A DNA stretch of 64,000 bases from Desmodus rotundus (GCF_022682495.2 NC_071389.1:57620239-57684238); one strand, 5' to 3'; shown: positions 10,401-23,212, numbered from the stretch's first letter. Numbers and translations: made by a program. Notes: generated by a model not told the origin, from the sequence alone.

Positions 10401-13400
10401 AAAATACACAATTGTATATTAAACTCTGAGAATAATAATGATGATTTTTAATTTAGTAAGAGTTGTTTAAAAATTTAAATTTAAAAAGGTATTTTTTAAA
10501 GTTTACATTCATTATGCTTACTCCACAAAATGAATTATTTAAGATAGAAAATATTCTAAAACAGTCATTAAAGCTTGTTGCAAAGAATGTTATCAAATGC
10601 ATGGGGTAGAAGAGAAATAGAGTATGGAAAACTTGTAATGCTTAGAAGTTTGAGTTAGAAGAAAACCAGATTTATATAAAGATATATATATATTTATATA
10701 TATATATACACATTATACATAATTTATTATTCTATATATACATGTAGTAGCCATTCATATATATTATAAATATAGATAAATGATAAGCATAAAATAAATA
10801 CAATTGGATACTAGAGTAAGAGGCATATTATGGGTGTCTGTTAAGAAATAAGTGAACACAAAGATATTAATTTTAATAAAAGAAATACATACTGATACAA
10901 CTTAGTTTTTATGTTTTTTTCCATTTTTTGTTATATGCATTTACTTTCAATTTAACAACAGAGTATTTGTTCTAAGATGAAACATTTAAAAGGTTTGAAT
11001 AGTATCCGGGATAAAAATACAGCCATCAAGAAGTAACTCCACACCAATGTTTTAAACTGTAGCTTATCAGCTGCATTGTCCTTTTGAAACTAACATGGTT
11101 TGGGCTGAAGCTGGCAATCAAAAAGAAATCTGTTTTTTGTTAAAATTTCTCTTTTTCCTTTCAGAACTTAGTACTGAATAGAATGAATACCAAAAAATAA
11201 ATAAAAAGTAATGTTTGTTTTTGAAATTCCTTTTATCCTGGAAGCCCGCCATAGTCTGTGTCACATCAGTTTCAAAGAGTCAGTTCCAGCAAAGGAGCAG
11301 CTCTGGTTGAATGGGCTGCTGTGCAGCTGTCTTCAGTGGGCTTTTCTTGTCCATTTTACAAACACACCGAGAAGTTGTTGGGGAGAGATAGAAATAGCAT
11401 TTTACAGTCCAATTATAATGTTATGTACATGCTTTACTTCTACATCTAAAATCTAAAATCTGTTTTACACAGATATTTTACATATGTTTCGATGTGAATT
11501 TATCTATGTATACAAACACTGTTCAACTTTTCTGCAGTTATTTATTTTTATATTTAGAAATTTATTCATAATATTAGATAGAAAGGGTCAACTGATTCTA
11601 AAAATTTTCTGGTTCTTTAGTGGTAATTATGAAGTAGTACATGAGAGTTCTATTCATAGTATGTTTAAGAAGATCAAATATAAAAGAGTTTAAAGAGAAT
11701 GAATCATTATTTTCATTATTTAATTTTGAATTTCTCCAATCAGTGTTTTCTTATTTAAACATTACAAACTACTAATAAAATAGCTATCAGCAGCTAAATA
11801 ATTTTAATTTTTGCATTGTCACTCAGTTGTGAGATTAATTTTCAAATCAATAGGGTGTCATATTTTCCCTAGACTTAAAAAAAGTACTTTAGCATAATGC
11901 TTTAGATAGGTAATACAAAATTATTTTAAAATATAATTTTATCTGCAATACATATAATAAATAAACAATACCATACCTGACTTTTAAGTGAAAAGAAACA
12001 AAACCAACCAAACAAAAAACTGTCATTTAGGTAACACAGAAATAAATATGCTGTGACCTTAAAAAATGTTAAGTGAAATATCTCTCTTCTATGCATTTTT
12101 AAAGAGGATTTCTAACACAATAAATCAGCTTCTTCCAAAGTATAAATAACAGCTGTAAGAATTTGTTGTCTATGTCATATTTAATTGAAAAACATATAAG
12201 AAATAAAAATCAAGAGAGTCCTTTGTATTAAATGCTATTGGAAATAATAAGAAGCTGATTGTTGTTTATAACTTAAACAATTTTACTTCTCAAGTTTAAT
12301 GTGTACATTAATATAATAAGTTTTTATGCTATTTTGCCACCAATCAATATACAATGATCATTTCTGCTAACTAAATAAACTAAATAAAAACTGAATAGGA
12401 AGATCTTAACACAAGAATGACTATCACAAAGCCTTTGGGTAGAGAATGCATGTAAATTATTTTTACACTGTTATCTTTTGTTTTAAAATATTTATATGGG
12501 ATTGTTTTAAAATAAATGATTAATTTCATGCAGAAAAAAAAGTGTTAAAAGTAGACATTCCTTAAAAATAATTTTCACTGAAAGAAAGGAAAATGACATG
12601 ATTTTCTTAAAATAAAGATAATAGATTTAGTCTCAGAATTCCCAGAATCATTCATATAGATTTTAATTGCTTGATTTCATTAATAGAAAGATAAAAACGA
12701 TAAAACCAGTCTGTCTTAATGGTGTGAGAAAAGGGAAGATGAGAAGGATACTACTTTCACTTAGAGAATCAGCATTACCTACATGTTCATCACTTTAAAA
12801 ATAACTGCATTATTTTTCTCCTCTCCTGTGACAGAATTGTATTACACACATATGCAAACTTGCAGAAGCGTACCTTCTTCCTCTGTATAGAAGGCAGCAC
12901 TTGAATGTTAAACCCACGAGTAACAACAGTGCTTCTCAGGAGCACTTCTCTATTAAAGCTGTGCATGTTGAAATATCTGTTGCCCATTTCCACAGCCAAA
13001 AGTCCTATATTTGTGATCTGAATGCAGAAATATCCATAGTCACTCTCAAAAGGATTTGTTTAATCCATGTCCTGACATCATTAGTACTGACAGGGTTTTT
13101 AACACTCAGGGAGATAAACAGTTGTGATACATTTCTTCAAAGAACGTGTTGTCAGTGAGCCTGGCCAAAAGCATCTGAGCATATAAACATTCCTCAAGTG
13201 GTTTACTTATCAAGTATAAAATGACTGGGCTAGGAGAATACCAGCGTTTTGACAGCGTGTGGTTTGAAATTAAGCATGACCTTCTGTACTGTTAAACAGA
13301 ATTTGTCTATTTTTTTTATCCATCGTGATTCAAAAAGGAAGCTGTCACTGCTAAGTATGGAAAAGTGAAGGCAATTATGAATATAATTACAGAAATCAAT

Positions 13401-15019
13401 TTAAAATAAAGATTCCAGCACTGCAAAACACCTTGAAGTGAGGCAAACATGGACAGGCTTTTCCCTCATTATTTTTAAAGTACCACTACAGAAAAAAAAA
13501 AAAATCTGAGGATTAATCAAGTGACAGGAAGTTTGAAACAGCTTGTTAATTTATTTTCTGAGCCATTTTCCTATGCTAAGTAAATATCTATTTCATTTTT
13601 TCTGCAACATTCTAGTCATAACCTACCTATTTTTCTTTACAGTGTCAAGTGTTTTGGGTTTGGAAATAAATCATTATACTATTTAAAAACATTCTCCTAT
13701 GAGGAAGAATAATCTTTTACAACATATTAAATCATAACTAAATCTATTCTCAAGGAATTGTTACACAGGATCGAATGTAAATACTTTGTAGTCAAAGCCC
13801 ACAAAATGTGATATGAGATGTGTTTCTTTAAGAAAACCAATCTTTTGCAACTCAAATCTCTCTCTCTTTCCTGAATCAATGCAGTGCATTTTATTAGGTG
13901 ACAAGCTAAGGTAATTAATACAAATAAGTAACTTGTACAATAATAAATGTTATTTAAAAAAAAACAAACACACAAACAAACAAAAAGACTGCCAGGGCAG
14001 CAGGACTTCCTGGACTTAATCCTTGAAAAATTAAGCAAATATCACGAGTGATTACTGAAGTTCCCAAAAAAGTCTCTCCATGTGTGAAAACAACTTAATT
14101 TATCTGATCGTTTTATTCTTTTATAGTTTTATTCAAATTATACAGAATGGATTTTTGAATAAATAGGCAACCTAAACACAGAGTAGGTCTTCAATTTAGA
14201 CTGAATGCCTAAATATAGGTCATCAGGAGAAGAAAATACTAATCCTTATCCTACTGCTTATAAACTCATAATTATGGGACCATGACAAGGGAACCTGACC
14301 TTTCCCAGCGTCTCACTCATTGACGTTGCTAAGACAAGTTTCTCTCGCAGGTCCACAGGTCCGAGTCTGAACTTACAGTCAATGTAACACATATTTACCA
14401 TCACACACATGCACATTTATCTCACAAATAAAAAATCAAACATGCATCTTCTAAGCTGTTTTAATAGTTTAATTTATTAATGGCAATTACATTTTTTAAT
14501 CTGGTCAATATGTTTCACAGTCCTTGAAAGAAATATCTTTTGACAAATCTGTTTCCCTTTGCAAATCTAATCACGACTTTTAGGTTCCATTCTACTTAGG
14601 AAAAATACTCTTGCTCCATTCACTGAAGAGAGGAGAGGAACAAGACACATAGCTGCCAAATCTTTCAAGTGCTTTTATTACAATTGGTAAGTTACCCTAA
14701 ACGATCTATTGTCTACCAAGCACTGAAAACTCATTACTTCTCTCTCATGTACAATTTAAAGACAAAAGCACGAATACTTACATATATAAAAACACATATA
14801 CATAAACATGATCTGACTCTAAACACTAAATGGGAATCAAAGTTTGAGTCATATTTCTGATAGTAATTTTGACCTTATAATATGCTATTATTTTTTCATG
14901 ATAATAAATCTATATTAGATGGTTCTGGGGATAAACTTTAAGGACATTCCTGGAAAATTACTGAGGTTCCTGAACCACCCTTTGAGCAAGGATTTTTATT
15001 TTAAAGAATGTGTTCATTT
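7425..15019. other. Repeat-poor single-copy region
   Basis: Apart from one AT microsatellite and short homopolymer runs, no SINE, LINE, LTR or DNA transposon is recognisable across about 7.5 kb. There is no convincing coding exon. The longest frames (about 100 codons at most) have no recognisable domain. Two sub-blocks (about 11030-11430 and 12780-13450) have more balanced composition and are the best candidates for conserved non-coding sequence. That is inference from composition alone. Confidence 0.6.
10672..10742. repeat. AT-rich microsatellite (TATA)n
   Basis: Imperfect TATATA tract with short ACAC and ATTT interruptions. Confidence 0.85.
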
Positions 15020-15250
15020 GCCCTGGCTGGTGTAGCTCAGTTGGTTGGAGCATCAACCCATAGACAGAAAGGTCACGGGTTGATTCTTGGGTAGGGTATA
15101 TACTCAAGTTGAGAGTTCAATCCCTGGTTGAGGTGTGTACAAGTAAGCAACCAATTGATGTTTCTCTCTCACATTGATGTTTATCTGTCTGTCTGTCTCT
15201 CTCACCCTCCCTCCCTCCCTCCCTCCCTCTCTCTCTAAAAGTGAGGAAAA
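15020..15250 (+). mobile_element. Ves SINE, long variant
   Basis: Head GCCCTGGCTGGTGTAGCTC with AGTTGGTTGGAGCATC, which is strongly tRNA-like (A-box). A B-box-like GGGTTGATTCT follows. An extra TTGAGAGTTCAATCCCTGG segment distinguishes this form from the shorter Ves copies. The tail passes through GTTTATCTGTCTGTC and a CCCT-rich microsatellite to CTCTAAAAG. A weak flanking duplication (AATGTGTTC / AATGTTCTC) is present. It is the only young insertion between 4 and 19 kb. Confidence 0.9.
15184..15238. repeat. Pyrimidine microsatellite (TCTG)n(CCCT)n in the Ves tail
   Basis: TCTG repeats pass into CCCT repeats and then CT, inside the 3' part of the Ves SINE. It expanded from the SINE tail. Confidence 0.85.
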
Positions 15251-17656
15251 AATGTTCTCAGGTGAGGATAGTACTCTGTCAAGGCAGAAACTTGGAAATA
15301 GAAAAGTTCAGTAATTTTACAATATTTTTAAATATACAAAATAAAATAAAGTAACTGAATGGTTAACTTCTTTTTTATCTTCACTGTCCATTGGATGGCA
15401 TGGACTTGATAATGATATTTCCAGTCCTAAGTTCCAATCCACATCGTCCTTTATGGAAGAAAATGACCATTGAAATACTGGTAACATATACATACATTAC
15501 AAAAGTTATGTAAAATTTCCCAATGTAAAGTAAATTTACTTATGCAACACCTATTTTATGACCTTCAAGAAATATGTATGAGCTCACAGGACATATGTCA
15601 AATATGTTAAACCAGAACACAATGCAGATAATCTCCCTCATTCTTTTTACAGGACAATTTTAAAGAAAACCTACTAATCTTTTCTCACTTTATTATGTAT
15701 CATCAAAGTAGAGGGTCAAGACTTTAAATTCATTTTAACAGAAAGGACACCTTGCGATGAGGAGTAGAAGAGAAAAGGCCTTTTCCTAAGGCAAGGTAAC
15801 AAAAGTTTAAGGGCCATAAAATTATTTGGAGCAAGTGGGGATTTCTTCAAGAGGTTGACAGCTAGGCCCCTTGACATTTCTGCCTTTCCTTTTCTGCTGG
15901 CTCTGCCCACGTAGGAGGGAAGGTAGATGAAAAGGCTCATAAGAAATGTAAGTGATCTTTATTGACCTGTGACTTTTGTATAACTATAGCCTCTGGCTTA
16001 TGACTGCAGTATGCATTGCTTGTCAAAACAGGCAGGGGAATGGAGCACTGGCCTGAAGGAAACAGCATGTGTTTGTGTATATGTATTGTCTGTGGTCAGA
16101 ACTGAAAGGTAAAGGATTTGAATAAAAAGGAGAGAATTGGGGAAAGTTAGGGAAGGAAAAGGTAACTAGCATAAATATTCTCCTCTTGAGAACAGCCAAA
16201 ATACTGTTATTCTATGTTTTACTCATTCTCAATCTTTGCTCACTCTTTCTAATTTTCCATCAAAGTATTTTTTCAAACAAATATGGTCATGAATTTGGGA
16301 ATAAATTGAAAAAAAGCTTGCAGCCTCTAGCAGACTTTCTCAAATAGGATAGGACATGTTGGGGGGAAAGAGTCAGTTTTTTTTCAATCTGTTATGAAAA
16401 TGAATAAAATTATATCTCAGATTTGAGAAAAACACCCCAAAGAAACATAGGATACATTAGGAAAGGGGAAGTAGAATCCTTTCCCTTTCTCTGAGCCTTA
16501 TCTTTTTGAAAAAAAATAGATCACTTAAAATACAGTCATTAAAGCTTGCCATAAATTACACTTTTTCCTCAGGAAAGGAAACAGCACAGAGAAAGATGTA
16601 TTTTAATGACAGATTCATTTCCCTGTAGAAAATGACTTAAACATTGTAATAAAAAGTGGAAAATTATTTCACTCATATTTCCTTTACCTTTCAGAGCATC
16701 TACTCAGGTTTGTTCAGAGAGTCATTTTTACAGATACATAAGCAGATCCTGCAAAATTTAAAATAAAGATGAAAGGAAAAATCAACTCTACCACCATCAA
16801 TACTCCCCGCTGAAAAATCCTACTCAATCTCTGCTTCTTTTCCCTGAGTTCACAGAAATGTTTCATATAAAAATATGAAAAAGACACCCTCGCCCTGTGC
16901 CTCCACCTGACGGTTGCTTTTTCACATCAATCTCACCAGCTTGTTTCATCCCAGGAGCTGCAGGACCAGACCCCAGAACACAATGTCAGCAGCAGCTGCT
17001 CTCAGCCAGAGCTGCCTAAGGGGAAACGGTGGGGTGTTTGTGAGCCTACCGGGGGGCTAGTTTGCTTTGGTTCAAAAATCAAACTCGGTAGAGAAGCTGA
17101 CACCAGCTCTCTATAAAATGTCCTACCTGGCTGCCATCTTGAAGGTGAAAAAGGTTTCCTAGGGAACATGCTTTCTGAGAAAATGAGACCTAAACAGAAC
17201 CTGTGAAAACTATGATAACGATGCTGAAGCAGCTTCACATTTGGAATTTGCTCTATAGGCTTCAATTCTGTTGTTGCTTTTAAAAAAATACTGCAGGGTC
17301 TTTGGAATTTAGTGTAGGCATGCTATGAAGTGACGACGAGAATTAATAAAGCCCACTGGTTCTGAACGATATTACTTGGGAGGATGTGTATAACTTACAC
17401 AATAATAGACACTCCACGTTGTTGCCAAAAGCAACTCTGGCCATATGCTTGATGCCACTGAAGTTTGTGCCAGGTGAGAAGTTCTGAATGCTGATTTCAA
17501 CATTTATCATCCTCCTTGGACACTGTTAGCATAGGTAAAAATAGAGGGGGAAAGACTCTGGTAAATGCCACACGTACTAGCAAAGTTAATGTGGGTCTTT
17601 ATCTTTTTAGTTGATAGGAAGAATGGGACAAGAAGGGATGAAGAAGCACAAATTTT

Positions 17657-17677
17657 TGTTTGTTGTTGTTGTTGTTA
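17657..17677. repeat. (GTT)n microsatellite
   Basis: Six or so GTT units following a GTTT. Confidence 0.85.
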
Positions 17678-18330
17678 TTTTGCTGAAGTCCCAAAGTCAC
17701 TTTTCTCAGGCTGCTGCCCAGAATGCAGGATATAGTTGACTGCCTATCAAGTCCTCGTTATTTTCATAAAGGTCGCTCACCATCCTGTGAACAAAATTAC
17801 TTTATACATAATATGTTCAATGAATTTTTACTACATTTTAATGACATTTGGTATAGAATGAAACCCAAATCAAGGGCATGAATCCACAGACTACTGGAAA
17901 CATCTGATAGTGACTCTATTTGTTGGAATTATGTTTGATTGAAGAAACTGAACAATTTCTTTTCCTACCCATAAAAAGGGGAGGGAGGCATTGGCTTAAA
18001 GGAGATAGAAATGTATTTCTCTCCTTTATAAAAGCCCATAGCTTGGTAGTGTAAAACTAGTATGGTGGGTCTATTCCAACACAACCTCAGGAACCCGGGA
18101 TCCTTTCAACTAATGCCTTCATCAGCTACAGGCTTTGTCCTTCCTCACTGCAGTCCACACTGGTGTCCACACAGGCTGCACGTGGAAAGAGGAGGAAAAA
18201 GAGGACAAAGTGCATGAGCCAGCCGACTCTAGAGGAAGCTTTACGAAACTGCCCCAGAATACTGACTTAAACAGCCCCATTTAAGATCTTAGTTACTTGA
18301 ACATATCTAGCTGCAAACTTCTGAAGATGT

Positions 18331-18410
18331 AAAAAAGAGAAAAGAAAGGAAAAGAAATGAAATGAAATGAAAAGAAGAGAAGAGAAAATAAAAAAGAAAA
18401 GAAAAGAAAA
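18331..18410. repeat. Purine-rich (GAAA)n/(GAAAT)n low-complexity tract
   Basis: All A and G apart from a few T, with GAAAT and GAAAA units. The minus-strand 73-codon frame over it (Phe/Ser/Leu-rich) is a translation of this tract and is not a gene. Confidence 0.9.
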
Positions 18411-19071
18411 CCATTATGATGGGAGGTAGAGGGGACAAGCATTGAGGGACAAGAGTACGGGAGGATCACCAAGGTGGTTCCATCGAAGTGATGGAATGGA
18501 ATACATTCTTCCACTTGAAAAAATCCCTTTTACTGCAAAGTATTTTTCATTTCCTTTCTCAACTTTGAGAACACACTGTAAAAAATAAAAAGAAGCAATC
18601 CAGTGGTCGTGCCTGCAGAGCTTATAAGGAAGACTTTACAATGAGAGGCACTACTTACTCCTCATACCCTGGAATTCCCTAGAAAGAGGTGGAGCCTGGA
18701 GCTGGGGACGTGGGGAAAAAGTGATGCGAGGGCAGTAAGTGGGCATCTCAGCCAACCTCTGTCCTCATGCTGTGTCCCGTGTCCACTATGTGTCCTCGTG
18801 TCCACTGTGTTTACTGAGGTACATGTGAAGGTCCCCATCTACAGACCAAAGGCTTTTATTGTTTTAAAAACATCTGACTTTAGAAGTGTTTGGATTTCTT
18901 TTAGAAATATTTTTAATTTTCACCAGAAAACCATAGCCTTTTAAAATATTCTATCCACTTGCAGTTCCTTAATTAATATTGATTTAATAATTACCATCTA
19001 ATGCTTTTGTGACAAAAATGTATCTGCAGCAAATTGAAGTGGATTATTGATAGAATCTACTCAGTTATTTC

Positions 19072-19284
19072 TTTTATTTCCAAACTTTTATTGTATTTTT
19101 TCCACTATCATTTCCTCCCCGCATGTCCCCCCACAACCACCACACCGTTGTCCATGTCCATGAGTCCTTTTCCTTTCTGCTCCATCCCTCCACCCCTGCC
19201 CTCCTCCACTTAGCTGTCACCCTGCTGACTATGAGTCTGTCCCCATTTTGCTCGTTACTTCAGTTTGTTCATCAGACACCTCAC
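19072..19284 (-). mobile_element. LINE-1 3' end, antisense fragment
   Basis: Plus strand: CTTTTATTGTATTTTTTCC, then the pyrimidine-rich CCTCCCC/CCCCCCAC block, CACACCGTTGTCCATG, CATGAGTCCTTTTCC, CTATGAGTCTGTCCCC, TTGCTCGTTACTTCAGTTTG. This is the reverse of a LINE-1 3' UTR of the type found in bats. The plus-strand 76-codon frame is antisense to it. Confidence 0.65.
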
Positions 19285-20460
19285 CTCAAGTCTTTTAAAC
19301 TCTATTTGAAGTTTTCAGTTTATACTAATATTCCTAATTTGTTCCAGTTTTAAGTCTTATTTTTTCATTTCATTTCAGTAAAAATAGAGTAGACCTATAC
19401 TTCGATACATTAAATAGCATTTTCAACAATGTATCACCACATATGTATTAGTCTACATAGTATATGGCTATTATCAGCAGCAAAAGAATTCCAAATCTGG
19501 CCTCACATTTCCTGAAAGCTGCAAACTGGATCACTTTGATCTTCATTGTCTTCACTTTGATTCTCACTGAGTATTTACATCCTCTGATGTTTATATGACC
19601 TCATGAACTCATGAGAGTTTCAATAGACAGTCGGTTAAAACATAGAGTATGTTTTTAAAGCCAAGTGTACTTTAATAAGTCTGCTAAAAGCTGATAGCAT
19701 TTCTCAGACTACACCAAGCACTAATTATTCTTCCACTTTCTTGAGTCAAAGATTATAAGGAAAGGAAAGGGCATAACCTTAGTCCATCTCTACAGCAAAG
19801 ATTGCAGCAATAAAAATATCAAAATATGTTTTGTTAAAATGTTGATGTTAACACTGAAAGACTTCCCTAGATGCCTCAGTTGGCTACATTTATGTTTATA
19901 CTGATCATAAACAAGTTCAATTTAGATACTGGTATTTGACTGGCTTGGTATATATTTAAAAGAATAATGTTTGAGATAGAAGTAGACACAAAGTAAATAC
20001 AGGAAAGGTCTTTTATGTGAACTTTGAGTTGCAAATTCATCAATTGTTTACACTTTTGTGGTGTTTCAAATATTTCATTTCATTGGCTTGCTATTGTCCT
20101 GGAAACTACTGATCAAAACAAGAAAAATCTTAAGTATAATTTTAATTGATAACTAGTTAATTTTGTTACAAATTCCAAGAGTAATCAATTAAATTTAAAA
20201 GACATCTTAAGGTGAATATTTAAATCTCAATTAATGTTTGTTAAAGATTTTTCATTTTTGTCTTTTTCTAGAGTGAACTACAAATGTTTTCATTTAATTT
20301 TCTTTGCCTGTATTATTTATAAACTCAGTGAAAACAGAGACAACTAGCTTCAACATAATCACTAGCCTCTATATACTAGTCAAAAGATTTTTTAAATATT
20401 ATCCTTCATCCTTTAATTCTCTAGGAACTGATTTTCATTTCCTTTTACAATTTCTCTAAA
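19285..20460. other. Single-copy AT-rich DNA, nothing recognised
   Basis: About 1.2 kb with no named repeat, RNA or coding signal. Confidence 0.5.
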
Positions 20461-20768
20461 GACAAATACCATATGATCTCATCTATAAGTGGCACCTAAT
20501 GAACAAAACAAACAAATGAGCAACATAGAACCAGAGACATGGAAATAAGGAACAAACTGACAGTGACCAGAGGGGAGGGGAGAGGGGGAAAATGAGGGGA
20601 AGAAGGGGAAGGGTCTAGTCAAGGAACATGTATAAAGCACCCATGGTAATAGGCCACAGGGTGGGGAATAACTAAGGGGAGGGGCGCTGGCAGGGGAGAG
20701 CAACAGGGGAAAAATTGGGACAACTTTAATTGAACAACAATATAAATAAATAAATAAATAAATAAATA
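20461..20768 (+). mobile_element. 5'-truncated LINE-1, bat-type 3' end
   Basis: Begins in the last codons of ORF2 (GACAAATACCATATGATCTC, ATCTATAAGTGGCACC), then AACCAGAGACATGGAAA, AACAAACTGACAGTGACC, a G/A-rich block, ATTGGGACAACTTTAATTG, AACAACAATAT and an (AAAT)n tail. About 300 bp remain. The tail is clean, so it is fairly young. Similar 3' ends occur at 28228-28531 (+), 39121-39699 (-) and 40402-40692 (-). The two long minus-strand frames over it are antisense artefacts. Confidence 0.85.
20744..20768. repeat. (AAAT)n tail of the LINE-1
   Basis: Six AAAT units that form the L1 tail. Confidence 0.85.
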
Positions 20769-20895
20769 CTCTGATAGATATCCTTCCAGTCTGGATCTCA
20801 GCTTTATATTGCAAATCAAACTATCTTAGTTTGTTCCTAGCCAATCCATCTGGTGATCAATCAAACAACATATCCAGTTGTTTTTAGTATTGGTA

Positions 20896-21058
20896 ACAAT
20901 GGCAACAATAATAATAAATACTATCCATCTATTGAGCACATACTAGCTTTGTATTGTATACGCACTATCACATCCAATCCTCACAAAAATGCAGAGATTG
21001 GTTCCTTCATCCTAACCAATCTCCTAACCAGAGAGTGTAAGGAAACAGAACACAAGAA
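20896..21058 (-). repeat. MIR-class SINE fragment
   Basis: Reverse MIR order on the plus strand: AATAATAATAAATACTATCC, ATCTATTGAGCACATACTAG, CACTATCACATCCAATCC, TCACAAAAATGCAGAGATTGG. Diverged. Confidence 0.55.
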
Positions 21059-21214
21059 ATAAACTCCAGAGAGCATAGTCGACTTCATTTTTCCTCTCAT
21101 ATTTATCTCCAGGGTTTTCTATGAACATTTGATGAATAAATGGAAGAAAGAAAAAGTAAAAAAAAAATTAATTCGTTAAACAGAGGTGAACTGAATCAAG
21201 TTATAGTATGAAAC

Positions 21215-21880
21215 AACCAGGTCTGGGTTCTCTAGAAAACAGAGCCTAAGTCAAAGCTCACACACTATGGTTTTATTAGAAAGGGCAGTCCTAGAAATAG
21301 GCAAGAGTGAGAAGGTAAGGAAGTAAGCAGAGAAGGGAAGAAAGTAAGAACAAAATGCTAGCTTCTGAGCTGGCTACAACATCACAAGAAACCACAACCT
21401 TAGTCCTGAAGAGGATCTCCAAAATAGGCCTCTCACAAGTGAAGTATCTGTGATCAATTCTTTTTATTCAGAGAGAAAGGGCAGGAGTTTATTGGCTCTC
21501 CTCTTCCTGCCCCTTAACTCTCATTGGTCAGAGTTTGTTTTGACTTCTTGGACCTTGCCCATTGTGCCCTCTAAGGAGGTGGCAACTATACCTTCTCCTG
21601 CTTTCACTTTCCAAGTCTGAAACTAGTGAGGGATGGGCAGAGCTTCCGAGGTCAGGTCAGACACACACTGTCAACGTTGGTTCAGAAGCGGCCAGTTGTC
21701 CCTCTGGGGAAGGCTCAGGTGTTAGGTGATTTGACAGCATGGCCCAGAGCGCTTCTTTTAGCAAGAGTCTGGGTCAGAAAGACAGATACATTCTAGAGAG
21801 GTGTGTAAACTGAGTAGATACGACCCTAAGCTGCCAAAATATTTTATTTACTGCCCCTGGGAGCCCATAGATAACCACCT
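21215..21880. mobile_element. Probable LTR element, family unresolved
   Basis: A GC-richer 650-bp block starting GTCTGGGTTCTCTAGAAAAC and AGAGCC, with GGTTTTATTAGAAAGGGC, then GGGCAGGAGTTTATTGGC, a CTCATTGGTCAGAG block (a CCAAT box on the minus strand) and a CTTCCGAGGTCAGG block. This layout resembles known mammalian LTRs read in reverse. No clean TG..CA boundaries or target duplication were found, and no coding remnant adjoins it. Orientation is not certain. Confidence 0.4.
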
Positions 21881-21924
21881 GAGTTGTTTGTTTAAGCTAT
21901 TCATACAAGCTGAATGGACTGATA

Positions 21925-22032
21925 AACTGTGAGTGCAGAAACTGATTCTATCTCCCTTAGCACTGAATCCTTAGCCAAGTCTAGTGCCAGTACAAAGTAA
22001 ATATTCAACAAATGCCCATTGAACTAATAAAT
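21925..22032 (+). repeat. L2/MIR-like 3' end fragment
   Basis: ATCTCCCTTAGCACTGAATCC, AGTGCCAGTACAAAGTAAAT and ATTCAACAAATGCCCATTGAA match the order of the conserved L2/MIR 3' end, with the AGTGCC..CAATAAAT-like motif. Old. Confidence 0.55.
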
Positions 22033-23059
22033 ACAATTACAATGATCAGTTTTAGGGCCCTTGTGATAGATGTGTATTATTTATGATTATATACACAGTT
22101 GCTTCTTTTTTACTCTCCATATTGTCCTTTATTAGGAACAATAAACTGAATTAATTCAAATAACTGAATTAGCAGATACTCAATCATTGCCCCTAGGGGA
22201 AGTGCAGGGGTAGGTTCCTGTGAGTCTCTGTTCACACACATTTTCCTCAACTAATTAATACATGTCTGTCTTTCATGGGTGTTTTTGTTTAAAGACACTT
22301 TACTTAATATATATTGTTGATTCATTAACATTGAACTCAAGGGCAACAGCTCTATTACTCATGCCTGAACAATGCTGGGGTAACACATGCATTTCCTGGG
22401 TAAGGCACATCATAGCCTTCCTGTACTTGGAAACACTAAACAACACTTCAGCTCTGCACTGGGGTGCTGTTTTAAATAGTGAAATCCCAAGACAAATTAC
22501 ACACAAAAATGTGAAAAAGAAACTTGTTTATAGTCCTCTATGAGAGCCGAACAAGAAGGTAGAAAGAGCTTGTTTGATCTAAGGTGAGATGAGATCTAAG
22601 TCGGGAAGGAGTACGCCAGACAACTTAAATTTTTGCCCCCCTCTGCACTTGTCTGAGAACGATTGCAAAAGTATCATGAACGTTGGCTTGAGGTTACAAA
22701 TGAATTTTAGCAAGTAGGCAAATTTACAAATATAAAATCCAGGAATAACAAGAATCAACTCTATGTTGAGTGTGTGTGAGGATGTATGTGTGTGCCTGTG
22801 CACACATATTTTCCAATACAAATACTTTCAACTTGAAATTTGTTTTATTTTTATGCAAAATCTATATTTGGGGACTTTGAGAAATAATCTAATTATGTTG
22901 CCACAGTTTTACTTTTTCATTTTAATTTCAAGCTCTATTACTCTTTATTCAACTTTTTGAAACTGTTTTTATTCATGATGACTCCTTCAATTAAGAAAAT
23001 CAATGAGTTTAACCATATCTTTGGGATGAACTATGGTTGAGACTACTGCCCAATTAAAT
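22033..23059. other. Single-copy DNA, nothing recognised
   Basis: About 1 kb. The only repeat is an imperfect GT-rich stretch at 22769-22808. Open frames of 60-93 codons on both strands match nothing recognised and overlap each other. Confidence 0.5.
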
Positions 23060-23158
23060 TACAATCTCTCATAATGGGTCTGAGCATCATCATCTTTAAA
23101 TACTGATCAGGAGGCTCTCTAAATGATTCTGATGAGTAGCCAGGGTTAGGGACTAGGT
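23060..23158 (+). repeat. MER5-like hAT fragment
   Basis: The sequence CTGAGCATCATCATC, AATACTGATCAGGAGGCTC, AAATGATTCTGATGAGTAGCC and AGGGTTAGG has the order of the MER5/Charlie right half, which normally ends GATTCTAATGTGCAGCCAGG. Both ends are degraded. Confidence 0.5.
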
Positions 23159-23167
23159 TTATTATTT

Positions 23168-23212
23168 TTTTAAGTGTATTTTATTGATTACACTATACAG
23201 TTGTCCCATTTT
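23168..23212 (-). repeat. Short LINE 3' end remnant, antisense
   Basis: TTTAAGTGTATTTTATTGATTAC followed by a TGTCCCATTTTTTTT block. It resembles the start of the HAL1-like 3' end at 54843 (TTTAAGTATATTTTATTGATT..). Only about 45 bp remain. Confidence 0.5.

Larger units (their letters stand above)
15251..19071. other. Mostly single-copy DNA with simple repeats
   Basis: About 3.8 kb with no interspersed repeat recognised. A GC-richer block at about 16900-17160 contains a TATA-like CTATAAAATG but no CpG cluster, open frame or other promoter sign. At 18765-18810 there is a short internally repetitive GTGTCC/TGTCCACTGTG stretch. No gene is supported. Confidence 0.5.

Noticed and set aside
11140..11170. 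Polypyrimidine tract followed by CAG, like a splice acceptor
   Set aside because: No open exon or donor follows and such tracts are frequent in AT-rich mammalian DNA.
15020..15095. tRNA-like sequence with A- and B-box-like motifs
   Set aside because: Head of a Ves SINE, with no intact cloverleaf or anticodon context; the same applies to the other seven Ves heads.
16880..17160. GC-richer block with a TATA-like motif as a possible promoter
   Set aside because: Few CpGs, no exon or transcript signal downstream, and TATA-like strings are common throughout the window.
20479..20819. Two overlapping minus-strand frames of 66 and 111 codons
   Set aside because: Antisense to a LINE-1 3' UTR, whose G/A-rich strand lacks stops in reverse.
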